A stretch of 64,000 nt of DNA, from NCBI GenBank assembly GCA_009739215.1, contig VSJF01000002.1, forward strand, positions 1,860,001-1,924,000, read 5' to 3'. Below are positions 47,048-59,717 of this stretch, one piece after another. This stretch comes from Floccularia luteovirens. Its lineage: Eukaryota; Basidiomycota; Agaricomycetes; Agaricales; Squamanitaceae. The first letter of the stretch is position 1; every line of letters begins with the position of its first letter. The notes under the pieces are model-generated. The model was not told the DNA's origin. It searched no databases and saw only the letters and a program-made list of their open reading frames with translations. The translations under genes were made by a program, and so were the position numbers.

Positions 47048-50039
47048 TTAGTCACAGAATGCTCCTAAACTTGCGGGCTTTATCCATTGCATAAGTAATG
47101 ATATTTCACAATAAGTAAGAACTTACCGCTACATCTCGAGCATATCGCAAAAGTACACCCCGCTTGACATTGAATTTACCTTTATCCGTAGCCTCCCATT
47201 CCTTGCGGCGGCGTTGTTGTTCTTCCTCGCTTACTACCCAATTTATGGTCCTAGTTTCTGAGTCGATGATAATCTTATCTCCATCTTTGACCAGAGCAAT
47301 CGGGCCACCAACACGAGCCTCAGGAACGACATGACCGATGATGAAACCTCGACTTGCCCCTGAGAATCTTCCATCCGTTATCAGGGCAGTGGACCCTGAT
47401 AAACCCGCTCCAGCTATTGCTCCTGTAGGACCTATTGATGCTAATTGAGAACGGATTTTGCATTTCTTTCGAAAGACTATTTTTACCCAACATTTCTGGC
47501 ATTCCCGGTGCTCCCTTGGGTCCCTGATATCGGAAAATGAGTACTGTCCCTGCTTTAATCTCTCCTGCCTCGAGGGCAGGATAGAAACCTTCCAAACTTG
47601 CATCAAGGAATATTAGAAACAACCAAGTTAAAATGCATGGGAATCACCTATCAAAACATCTTGCAACACCCTAACATAGCTGTAAATATATAGTTAATCA
47701 ATCCACCACTGGAGGGAGCGTACTTCGAATTTCAATCCCTCTTTCCCAGTAAGCTTCGCAACTGCGGTTTCCGGAGCGAGGTTTCCCCTCAGAATTGTCA
47801 AATGGCCTGTTGGTTTGATCGGGTTATCTAGCTTCCGTACTATGTCCTGTTTGTCGAACTCTAACTCTTTGACATCCTCGAGATTTTCCGCTAATGTCTT
47901 TCCGGTGATTGTCATTTGACTTCCATCAATCAAGTCTGTGTGGTTTAGTAGATATTTCAGGATTGCGGGTATACCCCCAATCTTGTGGATATCTTCCATA
48001 TAGTATCGACCGGATGGCCTAAAGCAAAATTGAATAACATTTTATTAATCTGGACATTAAGCAAAAGCTCACATGAGGTCAGCAAGATACGGTGTCTTGT
48101 CAGCAATCGTTTGGAAATCATCAATAGTGAGCTCAATCTCTGCGGCTCTCGCCATTGCTAACAAGTGTAGGACCTGGATTTATTTGTTATTTTTTCACGC
48201 ATTTAGTGGAGCGGTGACCTGCTTACAGCATTTGTCGACCCACCCAAAACGTTGACGATAACAATAGCATTCAAGAAGGAGTTCCTCGTCAAGATATCTC
48301 TGTGATAATTTGAGCCTTCAGAAAAGAAAATAATTACAGGTCACAGCAACCTTGGTTTCAGGTCCAGCTCGAGGAGTTTTTTGAGATATCTAGCGGCTTT
48401 AATACATTCTTGAACTTTCTCTATATCATAAATTGAGCATCAGGATCGTCCTTAGATTGGAAAAAAAAACTGACGAGGATACATTGCCGGAGTACTTGAG
48501 GAGTAGGGCAACGACATGCCTAGAACCTATAAGAAGCCCTCAGTAATGAAAGCAAGTAGGAATGACCGTGACTATACCTCAAGGGCCGAACTCATGGTGT
48601 TGGCAGTATACATTCCACCACATGCACCTGCACCGGGACATGCATGTCGAACAACGTCAAATCTTTCCTCGTCAGATATTTTCCCAACAGCATATGCACC
48701 TAGAAAGAGGTATAGGTATACAGGTGCAACGTTTTTATAATGGTCATACCATATGATTCAAAGGCATCTGAAATATTCACTGATCCTCCCTTCGTTTTCC
48801 CCATTGAAGGACAATCTATAAGGCGATTATGTGGATTACCTCTCAACATTTGTTTTATACACACCTACGTGCCGAACGCCTGCTTGAATGGTGCCGCCAT
48901 ATACGATGACAGTTGGCCGGTTGTGACGAACAGCAGCCATGAAGCATCCTGGCATGTTCTTATCACATCCAGGGATGGAAATATTCCCATCATAATGTTG
49001 GGCCTTGGAGGATTGAGCAAAGAGACATGAAGTCATGCACCTAACAACATTACCATTACAACCTAACGGCATTTAAGGATCCATAGGGTTCTGTGATTCA
49101 TGCATGGACGTACCGACTCAATGGAATCTGCTATGATGTCACGACTAGGAAGCCTTTTGACGCAGAAACTTGTTCATTTGCCTTCAGCTTCAATATATTC
49201 GTACTTACGAATATCGCATTCCTAGTATGATGTGGTGTTTAGAGACAGAAAGGGATAGTTTAGTTATAACAATTCTGACATACCATCCGTTCCCATCGTG
49301 ATTGCGTCACTAAAAGTCTGTCAGATCAAGGACTTGAACAGGAATATTTTAAAAAATTTACCTGACACCAATCGTATTGAAAATAAGACCCACAAGATCC
49401 TCCTCTTTGCATCCGGCCTTGACATGTTTAGCAAGATCCAACTTTTCGCAAATGATTAGCCAAAAGTTCTTTATCAGATGAAAATAAGACAGCTCATACA
49501 AGGTGAGAATTACACGGATTCCCTTTGCGGAATTCAGAACGCGAAATTCAACTGTGTTTGATCAAACGAACCTTCCCACCATATAGGCGATATGCCGATC
49601 TGCAGTGATGGCAAGTTAGCTGCACTTGTTCATGTCCACAATTGTGAAGATGATGATTTGCCTGTGGTTTATTCATGTCTTCTTCATCCAGCCCAACGGC
49701 ATACACTACATATTCGTTTGTTAATTGTTGAGAAAAGGTCAAACCTGGTCAGATCAAAACACTCACGCATTGCCTGGGCTCCTCCGCGGATCTTATCGCG
49801 AAAGAAAAAGAAACATTACCATTAGAATCCTGAACCCCAGAACTCGAAGCAAAAAATAGTATACACCTTATTCTGAGTGATCTGACCCGATATTTTGTTC
49901 AGTTTTCCATTTGAATTGTTTGAACTTTTGATAACAGGGTGTCTGTATAAATATCGCCAGATAAAAAGAAAGACATATATCAGGAACCATCCATGTTACT
50001 CTCAGCGTATACTAACATTTGGACGTCACCGGAATCCAT
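47048..50039 (-). CDS. ILV3: Dihydroxy-acid dehydratase (Ilv3 type)
   Basis: This Fe-S enzyme makes 2-oxo acids in valine and isoleucine synthesis. More than ten short exons give, in order, [173 protein letters not shown] and the C-terminus [12 protein letters not shown] plus PASLGAFCD. The cysteine of [10 protein letters not shown] and the SGASRG base region are intact. The intron after MNKPQ begins with GC (GCAAAT) and ends CTGCAG. The deduced start is a tiny exon (MDSGDVQI) with an in-frame stop just upstream; it does not look like a mitochondrial presequence. Confidence 0.9.
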
Positions 50040-50277
50040 GGTTTGTTAGACAGACAAAATGTAGGGTGTGCAATTACATTCTATGAGTTCTACTAATGAA
50101 TTTATATGTAAGTTTTTGTGCACACCGGTCATGTGTCGTGTATTTAAATTTATCTCCAATCCCGGTCAATTGTGGAACGGGGTCTACACCTTGCTTCACA
50201 TGCCCTCCCTATCCAATAGTCATCATCCTAATTGTCACACATTTCAGAACCTAAAATAACTGATATCGCAGTTAAAT

Positions 50278-52710
50278 CTAGAAATCAAATCCTTCTCTAC
50301 GGAAAACGTCCAAGTTGCTCTTTGCTTCTGGTTTCGCCAACTCTGCTAAGTCAGGACGTTCCTATAATCGCGTTTAAGGTTCAGCAAAGTAATAGTTTCT
50401 CAAAACGAAGGATTACACACCATTGACAGGAATGCGCGACGCAGAGTGAACCACACTTGATCGCTCGTATCTCCACTGGTTGACTCCTGCAAACTTAAAG
50501 CACTCAAGAAGTGCTCTGCTGCTTCTCTATGCGCACCAATGTTGAGGCCTGTCATAAATCACTCAGAAAAAAGTGGTGGGTTTCATGCAAACCAACTTAC
50601 AAGCAACTCCAACATTGTATATGGCTCTAGTATAAGTGGGACGCAATTGTAATGCCTCCCTATAAGCCCCTAGAGCTTCTTCCGGTTTGCTTCCGTTAGA
50701 AAGTGAGGATCCGAGTCGATTCCAAAGCAAGTAATCCTGATTTCGAGGTTGATGAGTAATTGTACACTCAAAGACAAAGAGGAACTCTCATACCTTTGGA
50801 CGAGCTCCTAACGCGGCTTCAAAACAATCCCTTGCACGGTCATATTCACCATTCGTATAAAATAGAACACCAAGGCCGATTTGAACATCAGGGTCTACGA
50901 TATTTTGGCTGAACTGCGATCGAGCAAGATCCAAGAATAAATCGGTTATCCGGGTGTGAGTATCCCATGAGGAATTCGTTGTCATCGCTTTGACAGTCTC
51001 TTCTGGAACCGGTTGTGAAGGGAACCTTGCCCGTAACCATCTAAGGAGCATCGAGTGTGATGCACGATCATAGGATTCATTTGTAAACGATATCGCTAGG
51101 GACTAGAGGTAGCAGAACATCAATAAAATTTAAATATCGCACATAGCAAAAGAAAGATTTACCATCATTCCTTCACCTGCAGCACCAGCTTCTTCAGCTA
51201 GTGCAACACCGCGCAGTAGAGCTCGCATCCCAGCTTCCTCACGTTCATCCATATTTCGCGTTTCTCCTAATAAAATCCAAGTTTCGTATCCGCCCCTTCC
51301 AGTTTCCCCCTTCTGTATTGCGGCTTCAAGCATTAAAGCTGCTTCAGAAAGAGAACCATTCTGGTCCAACAAAGCTTTTGCCTCGTTGAGTAAGGAACGA
51401 GATGATGATGGATCCATGTATTTGTTATTTTGTTCTTTGCGAACATCAGGAGTTCGCACCAAACATGATGTTATGTGTTCAACTCACCAAATATATAATC
51501 GCCAAGGATGGGAATGCCATTTGCATCAAACTGTATGGCTTTCTCGCCAAGTTTGTTATCCAGGTCACCGGCTCCATTCTCCCAAGCTTGTTGCATAGAA
51601 GATCCATAGTCATGATCAAGTTCATCCCGTTGTGCACTCATTAATTGGGAAAACTCTGCTTCCCACTTGGCAAGGTCTTCCTTTGGTGGGGGTGCATCAG
51701 AGTTTTGAAGATGATCCCAAACCCTAGAAAGGCCATCAAAGACTGAGATACATGCAATTAAACGACGTTATTCACTTCTTAAAATCTGTGCCATACTCTC
51801 CATCTTCGTCGGCTTTCAGTGAAGCGTTCTTTAACGCTTCCTCTATATCGGTAACACCATCTTCAACTTCCACGATCCGTGAAGAGGTTTCTTGCGCAGG
51901 AGGTAACGATGCGGCCACCTGTGCAAAAGCTGCTTCGAAATCTGCCTCCCTGCTCTTCCCCTTTCCTTTATCTTGTTGTTGTTCTCCCATATTAAACTGA
52001 GGGTTCATAGGGTGATACATGTTAGATCCACTCATACCATACATCCCCATCGGCATCGAGGCCGCATAAGGAGCCATATACGATGACTGCTGTTGGACTA
52101 GATCCGAATAAATAAACTATGTAATAAAAGATACCAATATTAGCTTACACTCAGGGCGACTCTGCATTTGCTGTTGCATGGGTGGACCTTGTGAAGACAT
52201 TTGAGGAGCATTCCCGAATTCGGAAGCCCAAGCAGCTGGAGCGCCTGGTGCTTCAAATGAACGTTGTTCCATAACCCAAGGTTCTTTCATATCAGGTCGA
52301 CTCCCAGTCTCTCTCATGCGTGCCAGTTCAGCGAGATGTGGCATAGCAAAGTTGGGGTTCACACCCGGACCTTGCGCATTTGATTCAAAAAATTGACGAG
52401 CCATTGCCATGTCATGCTCGCTGGCATTGATACCAGAGGAAGTTCCCTGTAATTGGTGAAGCTGGAAATATTTGTCAGACAAATTGACATATCTCTAATG
52501 AATCTAATGGCTGCACTCACTCGTGATGACGACGGTCCTGCTATCCTATCCTAAATGAACATGTCATCCATGATCTCTCCCAGTCCACAGAATTGTACAA
52601 TTACTTACTTGTTGTAAACTCCGATCACCTTCTGTGTGCTTCAAGACCTGAGCAAGTGGATTTGCAGGCATCGCGCACTCGGAGCCTGAGATCAAACCTT
52701 GGAAAGACAT
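50278..52710 (-). CDS. PEX5: Peroxisomal targeting signal 1 receptor Pex5
   Basis: Pex5 is the cycling import receptor that binds C-terminal SKL-type signals. The start is [20 protein letters not shown], holding the conserved N-terminal cysteine (Cys12) used for ubiquitin-dependent recycling. [17 protein letters not shown] follows. The N-terminal half is disordered and carries WxxxF/Y-type docking motifs (WASEF, WEAEF). The TPR half contains [80 protein letters not shown] and [20 protein letters not shown], and ends [10 protein letters not shown] at 50278. The full set of TPRs is present. The upstream region has a CCAAT-type box (GATTGGCT) near 52787. Confidence 0.94.
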
Positions 52711-53144
52711 GGCAGAAAGGAGTTTAAGACTGAAGAATATTGTATATGGGTTGGGGGATAAAGAGAGATAAGTAGGTGCGGGGGATTGGCTGGGGCTACT
52801 GGGTCCTCCTTCGAATTCGAAGCCGAGAGCGACGGAGCTGCGGGGTTAAACTACCTCGGCCAGGATGTTGCCGGATGTGGGTTTTCACCTGATTATCAAT
52901 ATCTCTAAATAAGGTATCGCGACATTACTGACTACTGAGGCTAACAGAAGGAACTATCTTCAGCGTTTCAATCGTTTGCTTTGAAAAATTTCTGTGCTAT
53001 CAGAGCAGAAGTAGGACCATGTTTTCTGACATTCAGTAAATGCTAAATCATATTCAATCACTAGTCACCCACTGTACTACTGAACTGTTTGTGTAAATCG
53101 GTATCTTTCATTCTCGATTCCAATGACTAAACGTTTAGTATTAC
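52711..53144. promoter_or_regulatory. PEX5 upstream region
   Basis: The 434 bp lie upstream of PEX5 and downstream of the first aldo-keto reductase gene. A GATTGG word (inverted CCAAT box for + reading) lies near 52786 in a GC-richer patch at 52770-52880. No coding signal is seen. Confidence 0.4.
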
Positions 53145-54489
53145 CTATTCTGCATCTACAGGGTTCCAACTGACACTACCTTCCTTTCCACGATCGAGCG
53201 CATCGAGAATTTGCATATCATTACCTGACAGCTCAAAATCATACAATTGAGCGTTGGAAAGAATTCTCGAAGTGGTTGCGCTTTTTGGGAGAGGGACAAA
53301 TCTTTTAGATAATTTTAGACATCGATAATCTTGTGGTGGATACGAATCCGAGGCTTACCCTCTCTGAAGAGACCAGCGAAGTAGGATTTGAAAGGGATCG
53401 CGTTTATACTAGTTTGTAATTCGGGTTCAATGTGCGTTTTAATAATCCTCGAAGACCGGTCTTACTTTATCTGCTATTTCGACGAAAGTTGAGTTGCTGA
53501 GATTTCCGTGGAGCAAGGGACAATATGCTTGAACCACAATATCGTGCGCTTTGCAATAATCAACAATCGGACGTTGCTGACACAGAGGATGTAACTGCAA
53601 AAATCCCAGTAAGTACACCGTAGAATGATTGATAGGATGTTGACGGGGTGAGGCGATGCACACCTCGATTTGATTGACGGCAGGCTTTTCATAGCCCGCT
53701 TTTGCTATCTCTTCTAGATGCTTGACATTGCTATTTGAGAAATGAAACCGAACCAACGTTACATCAACTCCAAAAAGGCGTTTCAACTCAGTTCCTTACT
53801 AATTTGAAACGCCAACGGATCTTATTTTACCAGCCTGCTTGGCTTCTTGGAGTGCCTTGAAAGTTGCAATGCGTTTTTCAGCGCCTGACAACGGATCATG
53901 TATAAGGAAGAGATCGATATAATCTGGCGACCAGCTGTAAGGTACTATTCCAGGGAAGAGCAGGAAGTACTTACCAAATTTCAACAAGGCAAGGGATTCA
54001 TCAACAGCCTTCAAGGTTGTTTCATAACCGTGCTTTTTAGATACAATTTTGGTTACTAGATGTCAAATCATTAAATATATGCAGCATATAAAAAGGCCAT
54101 GTACTTCACTTACCGACAAATACATCTTCACGTTTCAAACCTGAGTCTCGTACTGCGTCACCAACTTGTGCTTCGTTACGATAGGCTTGAGCTGTATCAA
54201 TGAGTCTATCAAAAGATAGCTGACGTCAATATTATATCATTCCTACTGAATTAAATATGCGATTGTCACCGATAACCAACTTTGAATGCCTCCAAAGTGG
54301 ACACGCTCGCCGTATAGTTTTGATATACACCAAAACCAAGGCGGGGCATATCATACCCTATTACGTAGTAACATTAAAAAACACCACGTAATCAGCTGCA
54401 AGTTACATGCTGTAATTTTAAACTCAAAGCTCACCAGAAGCCAGACGAATTGAAGAGGCGATCGACAGACCTTTCAACGAAGCAGTCAT
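53145..54489 (-). CDS. Aldo-keto reductase 1 of tandem cluster
   Basis: This NADPH-dependent AKR has the TIM-barrel pattern. The start is [20 protein letters not shown]. Motifs follow in order: [11 protein letters not shown], then the catalytic Asp/Tyr region ([20 protein letters not shown]), KREDVFVVTKIV with the catalytic Lys, [20 protein letters not shown] with the catalytic His, [62 protein letters not shown] and [20 protein letters not shown] at the end. The tetrad Asp-Tyr-Lys-His is intact. It shares gene structure and most residues with the two genes on its upstream side, so it arose by tandem duplication. The substrate is unknown; such enzymes reduce aldehydes and ketones. Confidence 0.9.
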
Positions 54490-54795
54490 AGTTATTTCTA
54501 AGAAGAGTTATCGGTGATGTAACCATGTACATTACTATAGTCGATGTACAGTATCTATTTTTGTTAGTACATTAGTCATCACATGTACATTTCGAACACT
54601 CCATCAACTTGATCAATTCATACTACTACCTATGTTAGCAGTCTGCTTATGAGATTTTCACTACCATCCACTTGATCGTTTGCCTTGAACTTTACTACAC
54701 TATCAGAGCAGAGGTGAGCTATAATCAAATAAAAACCAATTTATTCATACATATTTCATTCTTGATTCTACCTCGATTTTGTACACAACTACCAT
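54490..54795. other. Short intergenic region between aldo-keto reductases 1 and 2
   Basis: The 306 bp between duplicated genes hold AT-rich sequence only. Parts of it (ATCAGAGCAGA, TTCATTCTTGATTC) echo the region downstream of the first reductase near 52996 and 53110, which fits a duplication unit that includes flanking DNA. Confidence 0.5.
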
Positions 54796-56117
54796 TTATG
54801 CTGCGTCTACAGGGTTCCAACTGATAGCACCTTCCTTTCCACGATCGAGCGCATCAAAAATTTTTATATCCTCATCTGATATTTCAAAGTCATACAATTG
54901 AGCATTGGAATGAACTCTTGAAGTGGTTGCAGACTTTGGTAGAGGAACGAATCTTTTAAGTTCATTTTAGACATCGAGGATCTTGTGATGGACACAAATC
55001 TAAGGCTTACCCTCTCTGAAGCGACCAGCGGAGTAGGATTTGAGAGGGTTCGCGTTTGTACTAGTTTGTGGTTCGGGTTCAATATAATATGCATTGTGAT
55101 AACCCTTATAGACAGGGCTTACTTTAGTTGCCATTTCAACCAAAGTCGGGTTGCTGAAGTCCCCTCGGAGCAAGGGACAAAATGCTTGAATTACGATATC
55201 ACGCGCTAAGCAATAGTCAACAATCGGACGTTGCTGGCACAGTGGTGTTAACTGACACGCCAGTCAGTATATCACACTTCGTAGATTGATTGATGGGATG
55301 TCGACGAAGGTGCATACCTCGATTTGATTGACACTGGGCTTTTCATAGCCCGCATTTTCTAGCTCTTCGAGATGTTTGACGCTACTGCATCAAAAAATGA
55401 ACACTGGATCAACTCCCAAAAAGGTGGCTCGATTCCTTACAAGTTTGAAACACCAACTGATCTGATTTTACCAGCTTGCTTGGCTTCTTGGAGTGCCTTG
55501 TACGTCGCAAGGCGGCTTTCGACACCAGACAACGGGTCATGTATGAGGAAGAGATCGATGTAATCTGAGGTCCGGCTGTAAGATACCGTTTCAAGGAGAA
55601 GCGATCAACACATACCAACTTTCAACAAGGCGAGCGAGTCATCAACACCTTTCACTGTTGTCTCATAGCTGAGTGTTGGTTTGGACACAACTTTAGTTAC
55701 TAAACGCCATATCATTCGATGCAGTATATAAATACACCACAAACATCACTCACCGATGAATACATCTTCACGTGTCAAACCCGAGTCGCGTATTGCATCG
55801 CCAACTTGTCCTTCGTTGAGATAAGCTTGAGCTGTATCAATGAGTCTATCACAAGATCGCCGTCATCAAAATTGGATTATTCCTACAGAACTGAATATAC
55901 GGGTTACCTATATCCAGCCTTCAATGCTTCCAAGGTGGACTCTCTCGCCTTATCGTTTAGGTATAAACCAAAACCAAGGCGGGGCATATCATACCCTATT
56001 GAGAAGAACAAAAACCACATTATGAGTTTCGATACATATTGAAATTTCCAACTCAAACTCACCAGAAGACAAACGGATTGTCGAGGAAATCGAAAGATTT
56101 TTCACTGAACCAGTCAT
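54796..56117 (-). CDS. Aldo-keto reductase 2 of tandem cluster
   Basis: Closest to aldo-keto reductase 1 in both sequence and exon pattern. The start is [20 protein letters not shown]; then [20 protein letters not shown], the Asp/Tyr region, [28 protein letters not shown] with the catalytic His, [66 protein letters not shown] and [20 protein letters not shown] at the stop. All junctions I could check stay in frame, so the copy appears intact. It differs from copy 1 at scattered positions, indicating that the duplication is not recent. Confidence 0.88.
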
Positions 56118-56479
56118 AGCTAGGAAGAGTTGGAATAACGATAAACAGCCACATTAGCGTGTATATATGAGAATAAAGATTATCTATTTTGGCATTTGGC
56201 TTGTTAGTAATGCATGGGATTATAAAGATTATCTATTTTGACATTTGTCTTGTTGGTAATGCATGGGACTAAAATCGATTACCGGATGTTTTATTTTGGG
56301 TCAGGCTGATCTGCCGCGCTATTCTTCATGGTAGCGAAATCCAAAAAAGCTGCGAGTTGGATTTCAAATCAATCCTTATGTAAAAAGGAACGTTGATTTC
56401 TGTTATTTCATTTTGAGGTTTTAATACATACATACATACTGCACATACACTGTTCTCGACAGATTTCAATACACCATAT
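56118..56479. other. Intergenic region between aldo-keto reductases 2 and 3
   Basis: The 362 bp hold a tandem pair of 49-bp repeats (annotated separately) and otherwise AT-rich sequence. No gene is visible. Confidence 0.55.
56173..56270. repeat. Two tandem copies of a 49-bp unit
   Basis: The unit starts ATAAAGATTATCTATTTTGG at 56173 and recurs at 56222 with four or so mismatches, both ending in AATGCATGGGA. It lies upstream of aldo-keto reductase 2, probably in its promoter region. Confidence 0.85.
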
Positions 56480-57698
56480 TTACGGAGCCTCAACAGGATT
56501 CCAACTAATAGCGCCATCTTTTCCTTTATCCAACGTATCAAGTTGTACAATATCCTCGCTAGTCAATTCGAAATCGTATAAATTTGTGTTTGACTTAATT
56601 CGTGCGGGGGTTGCACTTTTTGGGAGTGGACTTAATCTGTTTTATACGGCACCAGGAGTTTGTCAATACCAATAAGCGACGAAAACAAAAAGGAAGGACT
56701 TGCCCTTTTTGTAAGGACCAGCGGAGAAGGATGTGGGCTGGGTCGCGGTTGTGCTTTACAGGTTGTTAGCTAAACTTTCGCAGGTAGGGAAACAGGTAAA
56801 CCTTTTTGGCCAATGTTTGAATGATTGGGTTGTCGAACTGACCGCGCGCGATTGGGCAGTAGGCTTGCACAATGATGTTGTTGGATTTACAATACTCGAC
56901 TATAGGACGCTGTTGACAAAATGGATGTACCTGCACCGAATTTAATCCAAGGCGGATGGAATAAGCACTGGTAACTGCATTACCTCTATCTGGTTCACAG
57001 CTGGTGTCTCGAGACCTGCCGCTTTGATTTCCTCGAGGTGTTTCAATCCGCTACATGATTCCATCAGTATGCATTCAATCCTGGATTTGTGACATGGATA
57101 CCCACTAATTCGAAACGCCGACCGTCCGAACTTTACCTGCCTTTTTCGCGTCCAAGACGGCTTTGTACATCTCTAGACGGCGTTCTTTTCCTGCGAATGG
57201 GTCATGCACTAGAAATAGGTCGATATAACCTGGGAGAAAACCGGTCAGCAAAAAATCGGCAAAAGTTGAACAGAGACATACTAAATTTGAGTCGTGCCAG
57301 AGAGGTGTCTATCGCCTTTGCAGCAGTCTCATAATTTGAGTTGTCATCCGAATGTATCTTCGTTGCTGGATGAACAATCAGTATCATGGAATGGAGGGAC
57401 CAGGAATCAAATACACTTACTAACGAAGACGCTCTCGCGTGGCAAGCCAGACTCAGCGACAGCTTCCCCAACTTCAGTTTCATTCTCATACATTTGTGCC
57501 GAGTCGATGTTTCTGTATCCCACTTTGAGAGCTTCGACAACTGAGTCTTTTGTGATGTGGTTTTGGTAGACACCAAATCCAAGGATTGGCATTTCGTAGC
57601 CTGCAATAAAACTTGAGTTTTTTTTTGTGAGAGCGGGTAAGTAAGAGTAAGGACAAACCAGAGTTGAGCTTGAAGGTGGATGCAAGAGAGAGGGCCAT
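56480..57698 (-). CDS. Aldo-keto reductase 3 of tandem cluster
   Basis: The most divergent of the three. The start is MALSLASTFKLNSG, joined to [20 protein letters not shown], then VVEALKVGYRNIDSAQMYEN with the catalytic Asp and Tyr, ETEVGEAVAESGLPRESVFV, SLARLKFS, YIDLFLVHDPFAGKERRLEM with the catalytic His, GKVRTVGVSN, GLETPAVNQIE, ANNIIVQAYCPIARG, LSPLPKSAT and [17 protein letters not shown]. The family tetrad is intact. Because copies 1 and 2 are closer to each other, this is likely the older neighbour. It is divergent from the RING-protein gene, with 363 bp between start codons. Confidence 0.9.
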
Positions 57699-58061
57699 GA
57701 TTTCGACTAAGAAGATCGTGGTGGTACTAAGGCTGTAGCTGGTGGGGGTTTAAGTACCTAAAGAACGACCCAGGGTCATGCATCGTATGATACGTAGCAG
57801 AAGAAGCACGCAAAGGAGAGGCCTCAGGTGTAAGCGGATTTTCACAAAATTGAAGCGCACTTTCTCCTCACGAGTGCCCGTTAATCTAATCTAATCTAAT
57901 CTTCTCACATGATATTCAGGATTTCACTCTCAGTTCCGTTGCTCCGTGTCATTACATACCGCTTGTCTAACATCATTTTGCCAAAGGTCCCCTCAAAGCA
58001 CATTACTGTAATATACGATTGAAGCGACTATCTCAAGCGCTTGCGAACCTTGACATTTGGG
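57699..58061. promoter_or_regulatory. Divergent promoter (aldo-keto reductase 3 / RING protein)
   Basis: The 363 bp hold no gene. A short tandem run of about four TAATC units lies at 57882-57902. A pyrimidine-rich stretch precedes the reductase start on its strand. Confidence 0.45.
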
Positions 58062-59697
58062 ATGTCGTTGTATACTTACACTGCAACACCCAACTCCAAC
58101 CTGGTAAGTCTGCCTTTTGACTTTGCTGGTAACCGGTCTTTGGAATGTTGATCGTGAGCTTGCAATAGATATGTTGTATATGTCGGTGAGTCCTTCTTCT
58201 CTCGTCTGTATTGGTTCGAGCCATCTTTGAAACTATTGGCATTTAGGACACCATTCACAGACCCCGCTACGACTAGTACATGTGCTCATACATTCTGTCG
58301 TGAATGTATCACCCGGGCACTCTCACATTCCTCTCAATGTCCAGTCGATAGGTCCCCTCTCACTTTATCTAATATTGGGCCCTCGGATCCAATCGTTCGT
58401 TCGGTGAGTCGCAACTGGTTTCGACGAAAGTCGATTTGTTCGCTTACTCTGTTCCACTGTACCCGCCGCCCTGACCGTGCTGGCGATCTTTCACCTCTCA
58501 TTGTCATGTAGCTCGTCGATGAGCTCGAAGTTGAATGCGTTCATCATTCTGCCGGCTGTGTATTTATAGGTCAAAGACAATTACTTGCTGCGCATTTAAA
58601 AGAAGAATGTCTGTACGCAGAGGTCGCTTGTGATCTGGAGGGCTGTGTGGAATTAATTCCCAGAAGAGAGATGAAAGAACATGCACTAAAGGTACATGGT
58701 GATCAGACGAAGGAGTCGGTTGTGGATGAGCCCGGTGAAACAGAGATGGAAGATGAAGTGTGTATTGAATCTATTTATTGGGAATACATGACAACTAACA
58801 CAAGTTATAGAGATCGCCTGAAGGACCAAAGCCTCCTTCACGTCCACCTTCACCAACACCATGCCAAACTTGTGCACCACGTTTGAGCCGCCTGACAGAA
58901 CACAATGTACTGTTGCAGCACCGAGTCGGAACACTCGAGAGTGCGGTGACCACACTGAAACGAGATATGGCGACTGCACGGGGAGCACTAGGGCCGTGGT
59001 TCCGGGTTGATGGTGGTCCAAGAGTGGGGGTGGTACCACCTGTGTATGGGGTGGCTGCGGGGAATGTGGTTGCACAAGATAGTAATGGAGCTGGGCCGAG
59101 TGAATTTGGAGGAATGGGTGTGGCTGCAGGAAGTTCAGGGGTTGGGAGTGGATCGACGGGTACAGGGATAAGTGGAGAAGATCCGCTTGCAGTGTATTTT
59201 CCAGAGGAGCGGTGGGATGGGTATTCGACACTATCGCCCGTATTTGGATTCGGATCCCCATCAGTGCCAGGACAGGGTTCGCCACATGGAGCACCAGGAG
59301 TACATGCATCACATCAACATCATGCGTGTGCAAGTGTGGCACCACTGGATTTGGGGGCGTCGTTGGAAGGGACATTACGAGGATTGCGGGAGAGTGTGGT
59401 TGGAGTTGCGGCTGGGGTGGACTCGCTAGGACGACGGAGTGAGATCGCACTTGCTAATGAAACACTGCGATTGGGCGAAGAGGTGATGTCACTACGTGCA
59501 GGGGTACATGGGTTACGGATGCAGGTAAGATAAGAGATAAATTGGGACTTTAGAGAAATAACAAAGACGAAAAATAGATCCACGCGCTAATGATGGATCG
59601 GAATGGGCAAGTTACAGGAGGAGAGGGAATGTGGGGAAACATACGACCAATGTATTTTGGGATGCAAGGGCATGGGCCATCGATCACGAAACTTTAG
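58062..59697 (+). CDS. RING/TRAF-type zinc finger protein with coiled coil
   Basis: A probable E3 ubiquitin ligase or adaptor. The start MSLYTYTATPNSNL is spliced to ICCICR and then TPFTDPATTSTCAHTFCREC, with the RING zinc ligands C-C-C-H-C-C and a final CPVD where Asp can replace the last Cys. An intron follows PIVRS, then a TRAF-type finger region (LVDELEVECVHHSAGCVFIG, HLKEECLYAEVACDLEGCVE, EHALKVH). After another intron comes a Cys-containing SRPPSPTPCQTCAPRLSRLT linked to a coiled coil (EHNVLLQHRVGTLESAVTTL), then a Gly/Pro-rich disordered region and a second coiled coil (ANETLRLGEEVMSLRAGVHG). The last exon ends GPSITKL. The substrate is unknown. Confidence 0.82.
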
Positions 59698-59717
59698 ATG
59701 TATTATATACGATGTAA

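Noticed and set aside
58686..59450. Minus-strand open frame of 254 codons
   Set aside because: It lies antisense to the RING/TRAF-type gene, is His/Pro-rich and motif-free, and the + strand has clear zinc ligands and splice sites.
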